The notes under the pieces are model-generated. The model was not told the origin of the DNA. It ran no database searches and was given only the letters and a program-made list of their open reading frames with translations. Source: Tetmemena sp. SeJ-2015 (lineage: Eukaryota > Ciliophora > Spirotrichea > Sporadotrichida > Oxytrichidae). Taken from it: a stretch of DNA of 64,000 nt. Position 1 is the stretch's first letter. Every line of letters starts with the position of its first letter. The stretch lies in contig JAJKFJ010022767.1 of assembly GCA_027382625.1 (NCBI GenBank), forward strand, positions 1-64,000, written 5' to 3'. The translations under genes and the position numbers were made by a program. Shown in pieces: positions 10,054 through 21,808 of this stretch.

Positions 10054-12718
10054 TCACATTAGCTTTTTGAAATCCTTATCCCCAAGGATTTGCTTGAGTT
10101 AAGCAAGTGATCTAATTTATTCTTGATTCTGTGCTGCCTCAATTAAAGTTTCTGTGAGGAGCTTAGTATTTTTCTTCCTATAAATAGTTTCCATGAGTGC
10201 TTCGATGTCATCCATTTCTTGCATTGCCAACTTTTTCATTCCTAGAATAATCTAAGTCTTTGAGAGGTTTGAGATAGTAAGGTATATAGATTGCAGAATT
10301 CCTCTCGTTCTAGAGCTTCTTCCTCTCATCTGCTAATACTAACTCTCTGACTTCACGTTGCATGAAATAATCCCCTTTTGCCCCTTATTTAAATTTTGGT
10401 TTGTATCCAAACATTCTTCTGGGGAAGAAGCAAAACTTGAATGCCACTACTGGATTTCATCCAAATTCTATATAGAAATTCCTTTCAGAACATTAATAAC
10501 TCCCAGGGTCTTTATTACTTTTTGGTATTTTTCATGAGTTTCCTCCTCACAGAAAACGATAAGTGGAATATGTCTTCCATACTTCTCAATCAAAGATATA
10601 GTGAAGTCAGCTCGATCAGCCTACTTTTTGAAGATTTCTATGTCTCCTCCTAGGTCCTACTGTATTCCAGTCAAGAACTCAACTTCACTCTTGAAGGCCA
10701 ATATTTCAGTTTGGCCTAATGTTTTTTGAATGATTCTCTACATTCCAGGATCACAAGTTGCACTAAAGAGATAACACTATGTCAGAGTTAGGTCCCACAA
10801 TCCAAAGACTTTTTTTTTACACCACCTTGTAAGGACTTGCTGATAGGATTTAATCGTACTCATCAACGATTGCAATATCATGCGTTAGTTTAGACCCGTA
10901 GAAATTTTCTATCGTGTAAATTTTTTAAGTTTAATCCAAGTGGCTTGAGATATCGGAGAGTCTGTACTTTCAGAACTTCATTTGGAACAACAATTATTAC
11001 ACTCTTGCCTTGCTATTTCCAATACTCGGCAATTAAACTCATTATCCATGTTTTACCTGAGGCAGTGGGAATATGGCATTAAATTATACTACTGGAGCAT
11101 GCCAGTATTACTGAAGCTAGAGTTGCCTAATATTCATTGTGTCTATACTCATCGCAAATATTTTCAACCTTTCTTGATATTTCAAAGAGTTCTTCTAATG
11201 TCACATCTTTCTTGTGATAAAATGATTTAGTCTAATCTTCGTACAGCTTCTAGAATGATTCTCCATTCTTGACTTCTTCCAATTTTTTTGAAGAATTTTG
11301 AGACTATCTCTTAGTGATTTCTCTTAACCAGTTTTGTTCGTCTAATTGGATAATTGACTTTATATCTTATTTGTCCATGTCTTTCAAAGACTACAAAACC
11401 AATATGCATCTTTCTAAAGGAAGGTTTATTTGTTCTTTATCATTGAGTAAGTGATAAACTGTATCTCTTTTTCTGTAAAGATCAAGGATTTCATCTAAAA
11501 TGATAAATGGATCAGACAGCATTTTCTTTTGAGATAAATGAATCAAGTTTTTGTTAAATTGGTTGCCAAATTTTTTTATATCTTTTCAATAAACCCAGGC
11601 CAGATAAACTTTTTAGGGTTTTAAGAAATTAATTTTGACTCTTGTTCATTAAATCCAATCTATTTCATGTACTCTTCTATAGCTTTGCTATGATGTTCAG
11701 GGAATTCCTAGTCTCGAACAAAATGAGGATTATTTTCGATGAGATATCCAATGAAGAAAGAAGAGTAGGGTATTTCGTTGTCTTAAAGGTATCTATTTAT
11801 TGATGAAATCATTTGTTTGAAAAGGTCTTAATTACTTGGAGTTAGCTTTTTAGAAATTGATGTTTGATTAAGAAAGTGATATAGTGTATGATACAGAGTC
11901 CTCCCTTCAAACTCCAATCCTTTGTGAACTTTAATCATTCTAAAGTGGATGTTTATGATTTATTCCATATTGAGCTTTCTCATTTCGAGTGCAATTTGAT
12001 CTAAGTCTCTAACTCGAAATAGGTCTTGGAGCTTTTCTTATTCAAAGTAGATCTGGAACTCTTGGCATTTCATCATAAGTCCTTGATCCTCAGTTAATTT
12101 TTCAATTATTGACTTTTGTAGTAAGAGTCTTAATTAAGTTTCGAGAGTGTTATAGTTCTCCAAGATGAACTTTGATACCTTAGCCAATTGAAATTGTGTC
12201 TCGGAGGTAGATGATGAAATGTTCTCGAAATGTTATTTGAGCTAGTTACTAGCAGCCTTCGTTTCTCTTTTTTCCTCGTTGTAGAGATTAGTTAGATAAT
12301 CTAGTAGTTCATCCTTATCATCTTTGAGAACAGTTTATTGAGTTTGTTTTCAAGCAATCTTTTGTCTTTTGATTCTCAAGAACTCCCTGATCTCATCAAT
12401 TTCGTATTGAGAGAGTGGGGGTTTCTTCAAAGCAGGGTTGTGCTAAATATCTTTCAGAGTGAGTGTATAGTTCTTAGATATTTTTTATATCAAACCTTTA
12501 GCCTCTTAACTCAAGCCTTTGAAAGAGTCCTCCCTCTGCTCTGATATACATTATTAAAAAGTAATCTTACTTCGCTTTCCTAAATTGTGTTTTTGATTTT
12601 TCCTCTCCCCTTTTGCTTTGGTCTTTGTCTCATCCTCGCTTGGGTAGTTTGAGTCTAATTGCTCTGTAATGAATCGGGAATCATCACTATCGAACTCGTC
12701 GTCGTTGTGCCTGCTCAT
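10054..12718 (-). CDS. SF2 (DEAD/SecA-like) helicase, about 888 codons, with frame breaks
   Basis: The frame starts at ATG (complement of 12716-12718; MSRHNDDEFDSDDS..., a very acidic start) and ends at TGA (complement of 10054-10056). The C-terminal 40% carries SF2 helicase motifs in order: I PTASGKTW, Ib-like VVPNEVLK, II VDEYDQIL, III FSATCDP, IV-like PLIVFCEEE and VI QQMRGRSSRTRG. VDEYDQIL and the GRSSR motif resemble the SecA/DEAD branch, but the P-loop is not SecA-like. The N-terminal 500 residues are helical and unrecognised. As written there is one internal TGA (complement of 12350-12352) and frame changes near 11550, 10915 and the T-run at about 10810; the last is in a homopolymer. 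It lies divergently to the 13151 ORF and close to a transposase. Confidence 0.65.
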
Positions 12719-13150
12719 CTTCTCTATTTAATATAACTATTAAATTAATTATTTAATACTGGTAGTTCACCTTATAAATAGGGGTTTTAAAATGAGTTAA
12801 TGATAAAATTTGACTTTGTGCTCATTCTCAAAACATACTGATCTAGAAATTAAAACTGATCAGAAAATCACAAAAAATCACACAAAAATAGCATAAAATC
12901 ACAAAAAATCACAAATTTTCTGATCTGTTTGTGATAAAATCACAAAGTGAAAAATCATCAATTAAAATACTCAGAGTCATAATAGTAAGTTAACTTACCT
13001 CCCTTCAATTTACTAATTAATAATCAACTTTACTATAGTAATTCGCTGATTAGAATAATTAATTGAGTGGTGGGAGATCAACTTACAATTAATAAAATGA
13101 ATTTCTAAAAAAGAAGCTGGGGGCAGTTCGACTAGTCAGTCGATGGAGCC
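12719..13150. promoter_or_regulatory. Divergent intergenic region with repeated ATCACAAAA units
   Basis: Between the helicase and the + strand ORF, about 12860-12950 holds several near-identical units (aaaatcacaaaaaatcacac and variants) and the partly complementary pair ctgatcagaaaatc / gattttctgatctg. It may be a shared promoter or a protein-binding cluster. The repeats are visible; the function is inference. Confidence 0.35.
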
Positions 13151-13803
13151 ATGGATGAATCCCTAGTCCGAGTGGGTGCTTAAGATTTGGTGGGACGGTT
13201 CAGGTCAAAGCAAGACCTCTACACTTACTTTACCGAAATTCGTAATATATTAATTGCAAATTTAATACATTTAGTGAGCTACTACATGCCTCCAATTGAT
13301 GGAGTGAACAGAGACTACTTTAGACAAATTTTCAAGGGTGAGAAAAAGCTCTTGAAGATGGGAGAAGTAAAAATGACAAAGGTTCCAAAGTACGATGAAC
13401 TCTCGGTCCGACAGATCTTCAAAGGGATCAAAGATGATGTGGACCTCCTACAGTATTTTCCAGATATGGATGAGAAGCAAAAGCCGATCGACAGGACCTT
13501 CTTTTTCAACGTTGTGAATACCCTTTAACCAGACTACTTGGCTTTTTTCGTTTTAAAAAAAGAAATGTCGCATCAGATGGCTCTACCAAGAATGATTTTT
13601 TCCTTATCTCAGATGAATGGCTATCTCAAATAACTAGTCATCCATTTATCTCTAGTAATACTCTAATCTCTCTCAAATCATTCTTTAGAAAAAAATGGAA
13701 GAGCTCTTTAGCTAATGAAGCAGTCATCGAAAATTTTTAAAGCAAGAAGATAGAAGCCTAACCCGCCCCCAGTTCCATCTCTTAAACGATTCAGGACAAA
13801 TGA
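13151..13803 (+). CDS. Transposon-associated protein, about 217 residues
   Basis: Start ATG 13151 (MDESLVRVGAQDL...). The frame runs through a conserved-looking core (VPKYDELSVRQIF ... DLLQYFPDMDEKQKPIDRTF, then NVVNTLQPDYL). A one-base change in the A-run near 13555 is needed to continue into DEWLSQITSHPFISSN and on to TGA 13801-13803. It converges on the transposase, with 136 bp between their stops, and diverges from the helicase. I believe similar small proteins accompany ciliate germline transposons (Oxytricha TBE elements encode an ORF of about 22 kDa beside a DDE transposase), but I cannot confirm homology here. No catalytic motif seen. Confidence 0.6.
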
Positions 13804-13939
13804 AGGACCTGGCTCAGCTTCCAAATAGAGCTTCAACCCTAACCAGTTCATGATAGAAAGCGTTGGTAATGGAGGGTTCCTAGGACGGAATAGCTTAGAA
13901 CATATCCAAGTTAAGATTTAATATTTGATAAACTTAACT

Positions 13940-14947
13940 TCACTAATTAAAGTTTAATCCTAACTTTCTCAATTTGTTAATACACAAGCCTTTAACTTTG
14001 TCATCTCTTATGCTGTCGAAAGATTTCTTGACAAGACTTCTTGCATTTATCCTTTCATTATTAAGCGCTGCTTTCATCTTCATTCTTTTATATTGGTTCT
14101 TGACCATCGAGAAATAGTTTTCAATCGGATTGTACTGAGGCGAGTAAGGAGGTGTAAAAATGAGATCGATAGAGAGATCCTTGCAAAGTTGCTTGATTCT
14201 CTTGCTGTGGTGAACCCTTAAGTTGTCCAGCACTATTGTCACTTCTTTGCTTTAGAATATTTCTTGCACTCCTACGATGAAGTCGAAGAACTTATCAGTA
14301 TCAATCGATCTGTCATGGATGTAATACACTTCCAAACCTTTTGAGGGAGAGATTCCACACACCACAGCTAAGCTCTGCTAGGACTGAAGCTTATCTTGAA
14401 TTTAGATATTGTGGCCCCTGTTGCTGTAATCTAGCCTGAGCTTTGTCGAAATTGTGAACATAACCTCATCTACAAATAGAAGCTCTCTTTTGCTGTCAAT
14501 AGCAAGTTAAATTTGCTCAAGCATTTCTCGCTCTTAAACAACAATTTTCTCTTTCTGTTTCGGGGTTTGATACTTAAGCACGACTATAGATTTTCTCTTG
14601 ATATGGCTCTTGAGATAGACAGCTCTGAGTTGCGAAGGCGAGATAAACTTTTCAGGAAACCTCCGATGGAACATTATACATCTCTCTGCTAGACTCATCC
14701 CCGCCTATTAAGCCAAGGTTTCTTGAGAGACCATGAACTCTTATTCCTCTTGCGAAAATTGAGTTTTCCTTTGAAAGAATTGTTGTACTTGAAAAATTTC
14801 TGAATCTTTATTGGAAATCGCATCTAGACATAACTTCCTAATGATTGTTAGTCTGAGGCCTGTTAGTTTGCTGATTGCAGAGTAGCTTATGTACTATAAG
14901 CTTTCTTTCTAAGGTGTTATTGTTCTAAATCGTAGAAATAAAACCAT
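13940..14947 (-). CDS. DD34E transposase, Tc1/mariner/IS630-like, 335 residues
   Basis: An intact frame with no breaks runs from ATG (complement of 14945-14947; MVLFLRFRTITPQ...) to TGA (complement of 13940-13942), reading many TAA/TAG as Gln. An N-terminal helix-turn-helix-like segment (SYSAISKLTGLRLTIIRKL) precedes the RNase-H-fold catalytic core: D160 in LLFVDEVMF, D241 in VTIVLDNLRVHHSK and E276 in PPYSPQYNPIENYFS. Exactly 34 residues separate the last two, the spacing of the Tc1/mariner/IS630 superfamily, which includes ciliate TBE and Tec transposases. Length is normal for the family. The lack of decay suggests recent or continuing selection. TIRs for the element were not found. Confidence 0.88.
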
Positions 14948-15357
14948 TTATTCCACACTTCTCACATCCTTGATTGATGTCATATCTGAGGATAGTTACT
15001 CGCATCCTTTTTCATGCCTTTCTAAAAGTAAAGTTAATTTAAGAGATTTGTCTTAGTAATATAAAATTTCGAAGCAAAAAAAATCAATTCATATAGGTTA
15101 TAGAGGGGGAAAAATAAGTTAGAAATCTTTCTCCTATTAACCAAAGCTTATAGGGATATGTTTGTTTTTACTAGATAAGAGTTAGGGAATAAAGAATGTC
15201 TTTAGTATAAGAAAATATAATAAGGATAGAGAAAAATAAGTTTCTCTAAAAGTAAAGAAATGATATGAAATCTTTTGTTATAAATTAGACTTCTTTATTT
15301 CTATCTCAAGTAATTTGAGTTCTATTGTTCAAAGATTAAATTTATTTTATTGAAAGA
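14948..15357. other. Spacer between transposase and hairpin repeats
   Basis: No gene recognised. A second in-frame-looking start (complement of 15003-15005) would need a frame change and is not preferred. This stretch and the repeats that follow may form the end of the transposon. Confidence 0.35.
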
Positions 15358-15570
15358 AATGGCGGATTTTCCGCCATGGCGGATTTTCCGCCATTCTAAA
15401 ATGAAGGAAAGATTAAAGTTTGAAATTATTTTAATTACACTTTATAGTCTGTTTATGTTTTTACTATTTCAACAATATTATCAATAATTAAGATGATAAA
15501 CTAAAGATTGCTTTATATTAAAAGAACTACAAAATGGCGGATAATCCGCCATGGCGGAAAATCCGCCATT
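15358..15570. repeat. Inverted pair of 38-bp GGCGGA hairpin repeats
   Basis: 15358-15395 reads two copies of the 17-mer tggcggattttccgcca, each a near-perfect hairpin with a TTTT loop. 15533-15570 is its inverted complement with one mismatch (ataa for aaaa). The two units enclose 137 bp of AT-rich sequence. These are the most G/C-rich motifs in the surrounding kilobases. Confidence 0.8.
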
Positions 15571-16542
15571 CTATAAATTTAGGAATTTAGAGTTTAAATA
15601 AAAATTGTGATGTACACACACAGCAATCATCTTGTACATAGCTAATTAAAAAGTTTTTACTTTGTTTTTATTTCTAGAGATAAAAATATTTATTCATTGA
15701 GCTCAAAGTAGGAGCTTGCTATGTATTAAATGTTTCTTAATTAAAGGATTTTTTTTTTTTTAAAATTGTTTTCTTTAATGAATTAATGAAAGAAAAATAG
15801 AGTAAAAGGATCTTTAGTTATTTTCAAATGAAGAGCTTACTAATGAGTTAAATGTTTGATGTCTTCCCTTCTTCTGAGCTTTCTTCTAAAAAAAATATTG
15901 AATTTTAGTGTAATTAACTTGACGTTAATAAAATAATTTTAACAAAGAATACAATAACATGATGCCCTTGTGTAGTAGTTTGCTCGTTCCATCTATCACT
16001 CCCACGCGAAAATGTTTTTTGAAATTAATAATTGGAAATAATATTTCTATATAACAAGATCGATCCAGAATTAATTTAACATTTGATGACTTCCCTATTT
16101 TTTCCTATTTTTGCTAACTATAAAGATTAGGTTCCCTACTGTTATAATGAGATCATTAGGACTCATCCCCCTACTGAGATAAAAAAATTTAATTTTTAAT
16201 CTTTTTACCCCTCCCTTTTCAAATCTTCGTATTTCAAAAAATTTTAGAAATCACATATTTATAAAATCGAAGCAAATTTCATTTCCGTTTATATAAATTT
16301 ATAGATTTTTATTAATATTTTCTCTAGGATTAAGCAACTTTCGTTTTTATTGTCTTGAAATGAAACCCTAAAACTTTAATTAGTTAAGGGGGAAAAAAAA
16401 AAAAAAATTTTCAAATTTTAATTAAAATTTATTCTTTTAAATTTTTTATTAAAAAATTTTTAAAATTTATTAAATTTTACAAAAATTAGGTCTGATTATT
16501 TGAAGTCTTCTTAATTTTAACCTTAAAATAGAAAAATTGGTG
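15571..16542. other. AT-rich spacer
   Basis: No supported coding segment. A/T homopolymer tracts at 16390-16460. Confidence 0.5.
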
Positions 16543-16660
16543 TGATTTCATCCGATAAATCTATAATTGTAGATCTTGCTCAGTTCGAATACTACGACTA
16601 TCGTGTTTTTAATTTTTAACAATCAAGAAATATATATTAGAAAAAAGCAAAAGATTAATC
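16543..16660 (+). CDS. Exon-like island, unknown protein
   Basis: Open, balanced peptide VISSDKSIIVDLAQFEYYDY continuing RVFNFQQSRN, far less AT-driven than its surroundings and on the strand of the beta-helix islands. No GG motif is present, so membership in that gene is only a guess from position. Confidence 0.3.
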
Positions 16661-18670
16661 CTTTTAAAGCTCAGATTGTAAAACCTAAAAATAGTACTTA
16701 TAATATTTAAATTAAAAAATATTTTTCCTATTGATAGACAATATTAAAGAACTAAAGATCTAATCTAATTTATCAACAACTAAAATGGCTTTATACCAAA
16801 ATATAAAAGGACGAGTATTAATCCCAAATTTGAAGGAAAAATATTTATATTAAATTTTTAAATTCATACATTTTAATACGCTTAAGGAAAATTTTTTTTT
16901 CGAACTAAATTATTATCCGAGAATAAAAATTTTTAAATAACTTATAGGAATCGGGAAAAATTTTTTTAAAAAAAAAATTATTAAAAAAAAAAATTATGAT
17001 TGAAATTTAAATAAAAATATAAAATAATTAATAAATTTCAAAAAATTTATTTCATAAGCAAATGAGTATTATTTTTCCCTTTAAAAACGGGTTTTGATTT
17101 ATTATATACATATTATCCAAGTAAATTAATAAAAATGTTTTTATAAATTTACTAGAGCATAAAATTCAATATTGATTCCTATATTGTAGTTATGAATTCT
17201 TATTTCTCTTGGTCTTAAATTAGTAGGGTTAACTTTAATGAAATTATCTTGATGATATTTTACAGGATAATTAAGTTTTCTAATTATTATTTAATTTAAA
17301 ATTATTTTAATTAAAGAAATCAGGCACATGTAGGATCTGTACTCTACATTCTAAATAAATTAAAAATTCTCAAACATAATAATTTAAAATTAAAGGTGTT
17401 AAAAATTTATTTTTATTCTTTAATCAGGAGGGAAGCAATAAAATGCCCTAAAGAATTCCCAAATTTTGTATAATAAAGCTTTTCAAAGTACTCTAGAATT
17501 GATAGAATCACTTAAACATTTTTAATTCTAAAATATTTCCTATTAAATAAATTAAATAAACTAGATGAAATGAGTTTTCTCTTTCAAAGAATGGAAGGTT
17601 TTTACTGGTGAATAAATATTTAGTCCAGAGATGAGATAATTAAAATTTATAAGACTTCGCAATAGTGATATCCTTTCTGCTTTTATTTTAACTGGCCAGG
17701 ATTTTGAGAGGCTCATTTTTTTTAAAGAGCTGGAAGATTTAATACTAAAGAGTAGATAACTTTCTAAACAATTGATCTTGAAATCTTTTTATTTATATTT
17801 ATAATTTACATAGGATAGTAATTTCGGTTTCCTAACTAGTACTGAATAAGTGCTGAGTTTTGAAATTGATTATTATATTCCCTTCATTTTATAAGAAAAC
17901 CGATTTTATGATCCTTAATTATATAGATTAAAAATGGAAGCTTTTGACCAAGAAAGAGACTCAAATAATATAAATAATTAATAAAATCTAGGGCTTTTAA
18001 TTAGATATAGGAACCTCAAGCTCTTGAATACTAAAAGGTAAATTATATTTATATTTAATAATTTATATTCCACTACAATGCTTGTAGAATTCTTTTTAAT
18101 TATTATTCGAAATTATTATTTCAAATTCAACTCAATTGTCAGAGAGTAATTCTTCAAATAATTCTGCATGTAATAATCTTAGGATTATAAAATTTACATG
18201 CAAAATCTTAGGCTTATATTTAATTTTTTTATACTTAATCATTAACAAATAATTATTAGCTTATCTTATAAATTAAATAACAACTTAAATTTAGAATTCC
18301 TTATTATAAAAAGTAAAAGCAATTAAGAGTTGAATTTCTTTTCCCTATTCTGAGGAATAATTACTCAGTTAAATTAAATTTCATGCTTTATTAAATTATT
18401 GGATTCATGAGTAACTATAATAACTATACAATTAAATTAGCCGGCCTAATAATTAAATCAGTTTTCTAATTAATTTTTCAATCTGATGTAATATCAGCCA
18501 CAAATTTTAACAAAATTCTCATTTTAATTTAGTTTAAAGAAATAAATGGCAAACTATGTTAAATTTTCAAGAATAGTTATATTAGGAGTTGTATTTATAA
18601 ATAGAGGGATTTTTCCTTAATAGTTAAGAGAATATAACTTAAAGTCTTCTTATAAATTTAATTTATGTCA

Positions 18671-18813
18671 GAAAATAACTATTTAAGTTTGAAGAATTGA
18701 TTCACATAAATGCTCCACATTATCAAGTATTTGCTAGAGAGGATGAGTATCCATTTAAATGCATTATATTAGTAAATTAATTTAAATTACACAATGCAGA
18801 ATTATTCTCCTGA
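18671..18813 (+). CDS. Exon-like island, unknown protein
   Basis: An open frame with protein-like composition (FEELIHINAPHYQVFAREDE, then YPFKCIILVN) ends at TGA 18811-18813. It lies on the + strand within the dispersed beta-helix region but has no diagnostic motif. Boundaries uncertain. Confidence 0.3.
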
Positions 18814-19020
18814 GAACTTCAATAATTATTTATTAATATATAGCTATGTTAAAATTGGAAACCATAAAAAATGAAGGGATTTATTCCTCAAATTTTAGTT
18901 TACTTTACTATACTTATAATATTTCAGATTGCCATTTCGAAATTTTTTTTGTCATTCACTTGATAAAAATATTCTATTACTTATTGTGAATAAATATCTT
19001 AAAAACAATTCTTATTAAGT

Positions 19021-19112
19021 TTGAAATATTTTTATTTAATGAATCAGAGACCGAGATAGTTGATTGCTATTTTCTTGACAACTAGGCAGAGCAAGTTTCT
19101 AATGTAAACAAA
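19021..19112 (+). CDS. Exon-like island, possible beta-helix coil
   Basis: Short open stretch reading NESETEIVDCYFLDNQAEQ. The V-x-x-C-x-F-x-x-N-x-A pattern matches the first half of a coil in the 22575-23002 segment (SSFINCSAEIDGGAFY). Weak on its own; supported by strand and position. Confidence 0.3.
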
Positions 19113-19769
19113 AAAATATAAAATAATTAATATGATGTATTTATTTGAAATATCTATAAATAAATTTGAAATTTGCATATTAGTTTAATACACATTAGCA
19201 ATGGGAAGCTTGACCTGATATATTCAAATAAAATAATTCGCTTAAGATTAGAAAATAATAAAACTCTCTAAAATTTAGAAAATCGATAACAAAATTTTAT
19301 AATGAAGAAAAAATATAGTTACAAATTATTGGTTAAAACATCTGTAGAATTTTTTCTTCGGGTTTTTTGTTAAAATTTATAAATTTAGATTCTCTATGAC
19401 ACCACTCCCCAGGTAAATTAGTTTGAATTCAACTAAATCTTTTTCATATCAAATTCATTTAATAAAATGTTTATTTCTTAACTATAAATTAAAGGCTAAA
19501 AACAAAAATTAAATTAATAATTTAAATTTTTTTTTTTTTTTTTTAAATTTAGTTAGTTTTTTAAAATTTACATTAATGTCCGATAGGCATAAGAATAAAG
19601 CAAAATAATAAATCTTTATTAAATAGATGACTTAAATCTTAAGAAGTTAGAAAAGCTTCTTTAAAATACCCATAAAATAATATGGAGTTAAAAAATATAT
19701 TTAATCTATGATTAATTAAGAAGATGATATTACCAAAATGTGGGACTAATAGAAGGTCGCTAGCTCACT

Positions 19770-19791
19770 ATCTCTCTCTCTCTCTCTCTCT
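19770..19791. repeat. (TC)11 microsatellite
   Basis: Uninterrupted TC dinucleotides in AT-rich spacer; no associated gene. Confidence 0.9.
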
Positions 19792-20278
19792 TCAAAAATA
19801 TCCTCAAACTAAATCGTAAATATATCGTAAGATTCGTATGTTTCTTTTGTGAATTTTGCTTGGAAGTAAGTCTTAATAATTTTTTTTCTATTTTTATACT
19901 TCATGTTAATCTGATTTTAACAATTAATTGAGAATTAAAATAAAAATTTTTAAAATTTCTTTAAAAAAAAAAAATTTTTATTTAAAAATGGAAAATTCAG
20001 ATACTAAAATAAACACTTTATAATCTTATGAGAAATAGAATGCTGGATTTGTGTATGCTAACATGAAATCTGATTTCTACGCTATTGAAAAATTAAAATT
20101 ATTTTGATCCTTAAAAAATAAAAGGCATAAAACTCTTATTTTTGAGTTAGCTTAACTTAATTTTGAAGTTATTTAATCAATGCTGGCTGCTTGTTTAAAA
20201 ACGGATACGGTACAAAGGGAGGAGCTTCTTTATATTGATAAAATTTATTTAAATAAAAGAGCTATAAGTATAAATGGA

Positions 20279-20375
20279 ATGAGCTCAATAGAAATGAATT
20301 CTAATTCATTTATTTAAAACTATGCGTCTTAGTATGGGGGAGCAATCTACTCTAATAGTGTTTCAAAATTATAAT
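20279..20375 (+). CDS. Beta-helix repeat protein, exon-like island 5
   Basis: Open frame with NSNSFIQNYASQYGGAIYSN, a textbook coil (N-x-F-x-x-N-x-A-x-x-x-GGAIY). A second GGASLY lies about 60 bases upstream in another frame, so a further segment or a frame break probably precedes it. The frame stays open well past 20375, but downstream composition reverts to AT-rich Ile/Lys/Tyr/Phe. Confidence 0.45.
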
Positions 20376-21060
20376 TTATTGCTATTATTGAGATTGAATA
20401 TCCTTTTTTATTTATTTATCATTTGTTTCATTATTTGAATGTCTCTACTCTGAATTTATTAAAAATAAACAAATAATTTCTTCAAAAGCAAATAAAATAT
20501 AATGAAATAAAAGTATATTTATACTAACATCAGGTGCTCTATATCTATTTAACTGATGATAAATTCATAAAATCAGAGAAAAATCATGTGATCTTTGTGA
20601 ATATTACAATATTTCCTTCTGCTTGATTATTTTTAGTGCTTTATATATTTAAAAAATACATAGACATCAATAATATGAAATAAATTCCCCTTCACTTTTA
20701 TTTACTCCTCTTAGTAATTCAGTATTTATTATTAAAATCCTTTTAAGAATTATTTATTTTATAATTTGATGACAACTAAGCTTTGCTTTAAGGTGACGAC
20801 GCATATTTATTAAATTAGCGAACTGAGAGAAGTGACTTCTATATGTCTAATTTCAAGAATTCTATAGGAAAAAATTTATTGCATAAAACGAAATAAAAAA
20901 TACTACTCATTTTAAAATAATTGATCCAAAATTCAATATATTTATACCTTGTAAAAATGCGCAAAATAGGTCGAAAAAATATTGGTAAATTAAATTATAA
21001 AATCTAAATTTTGGCTGTGATAATAATATTTTTATTTAATAATCTATGCTGAAAATGTAA

Positions 21061-21133
21061 CTCAGGTTCAGGTTTTGAATTGCGACCTTTAATCATACAA
21101 TTAAAAGGGGGTGCTTTTGCCCACTATCTATAG
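21061..21133 (+). CDS. Possible beta-helix island 6
   Basis: A short open stretch ending LIIQLKGGAFAHYL carries one GGAF motif. It is too short for a firm call and is listed because of its strand and location between stronger islands. Confidence 0.2.
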
Positions 21134-21309
21134 TTAATTATAAATAAATTTTAAATAATTATTTTAAACTTAAAAGTTATTCTGATAAAATATTATTCTA
21201 TTTTTACCCCAAAAAAAGAAGAATTTTTTATTTTTTTTAAATACAAATAAAGGTAAAATAGTGAATTGAACACTTAATTAAAAACTCCTTTAAATAACTC
21301 CGAGCTTTG

Positions 21310-21457
21310 ATTAATATTCATTAGCTTGGCTGATAAAATAATTTAAAATTCTCTGCAAAGACAATGCATCTTCTCTATTAGCGAACTATATACCTGCCAG
21401 CTCGCCACTCTCTAATATGGCTCTCTGCTTTCTTGCCTCCCATTTTGATTTAGACAT
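21310..21457 (-). CDS. Hypothetical protein, 5' segment
   Basis: ATG at the complement of 21455-21457 opens MSKSKWEARKQRAILESGEL, continuing AGIQFANREDALSLQRILNY, a charged helical peptide in a locally G/C-richer stretch. The frame runs on into AT-rich DNA without a clear stop, so the 3' limit is arbitrary and an intron or IES probably follows. It lies 130 bp downstream of the 21587-21808 gene on the same strand and could be a separate gene. Confidence 0.35.
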
Positions 21458-21586
21458 TTTAAATTTTAGAAGCAAATAATATAAAGGGAGGCTAGTTAAG
21501 ATTTTTATCACTTATTCTTAGAGAAGGATGCTAATGCGCGGCAAGCATCAACTTCTTTGCATCAGGAAGGAACCCTTTTATGTTCG

Positions 21587-21808
21587 TCAATGCCCGACCT
21601 GAGAATAGAAAGGTGTAATTAAGCTGATATTAGCAATGACGAAGCTAGATAACAGAGAGGACAATATAAAGATGACGATGAGATGATTCGTTTGTTTCAG
21701 CTTAGTTTCAGCTTTATTTAGCTCACCCTCTTTCAGATTTGGCTTGGATAGAGGAATCAGGTATAACTACTCTGTTGAGTATTTTCGCATGCAAATAAAT
21801 TTGTACAT
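21587..21808 (-). CDS. Small membrane protein, 73 residues
   Basis: The frame runs from ATG (complement of 21806-21808; MYKFICMRKYSTEQ...) to TGA (complement of 21587-21589) and uses one TAG as Gln. The first half is charged (LKEGELNKAETKLKQ). The second half is one strong hydrophobic segment (HLIVIFILSSLLSSFVIANI) followed by a 15-residue tail, the layout of a single-pass tail-region membrane protein. A GTGAGC that could serve as a splice donor and a TTCTCAG acceptor-like site fall inside, so an intron reading is possible. G+C content is well above the flanks. Confidence 0.4.

Noticed and set aside
10054..12718. Naming the helicase SecA
   Set aside because: Motif VI and VDEYD resemble SecA, but the P-loop PTASGKT and the SAT motif fit generic SF2 helicases and the SecA-specific domains are not visible.
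13187..13528. Start at TTG 13187 for the transposon-associated ORF
   Set aside because: With TAA read as Gln the frame extends upstream to an ATG at 13151, a better start for a eukaryote.
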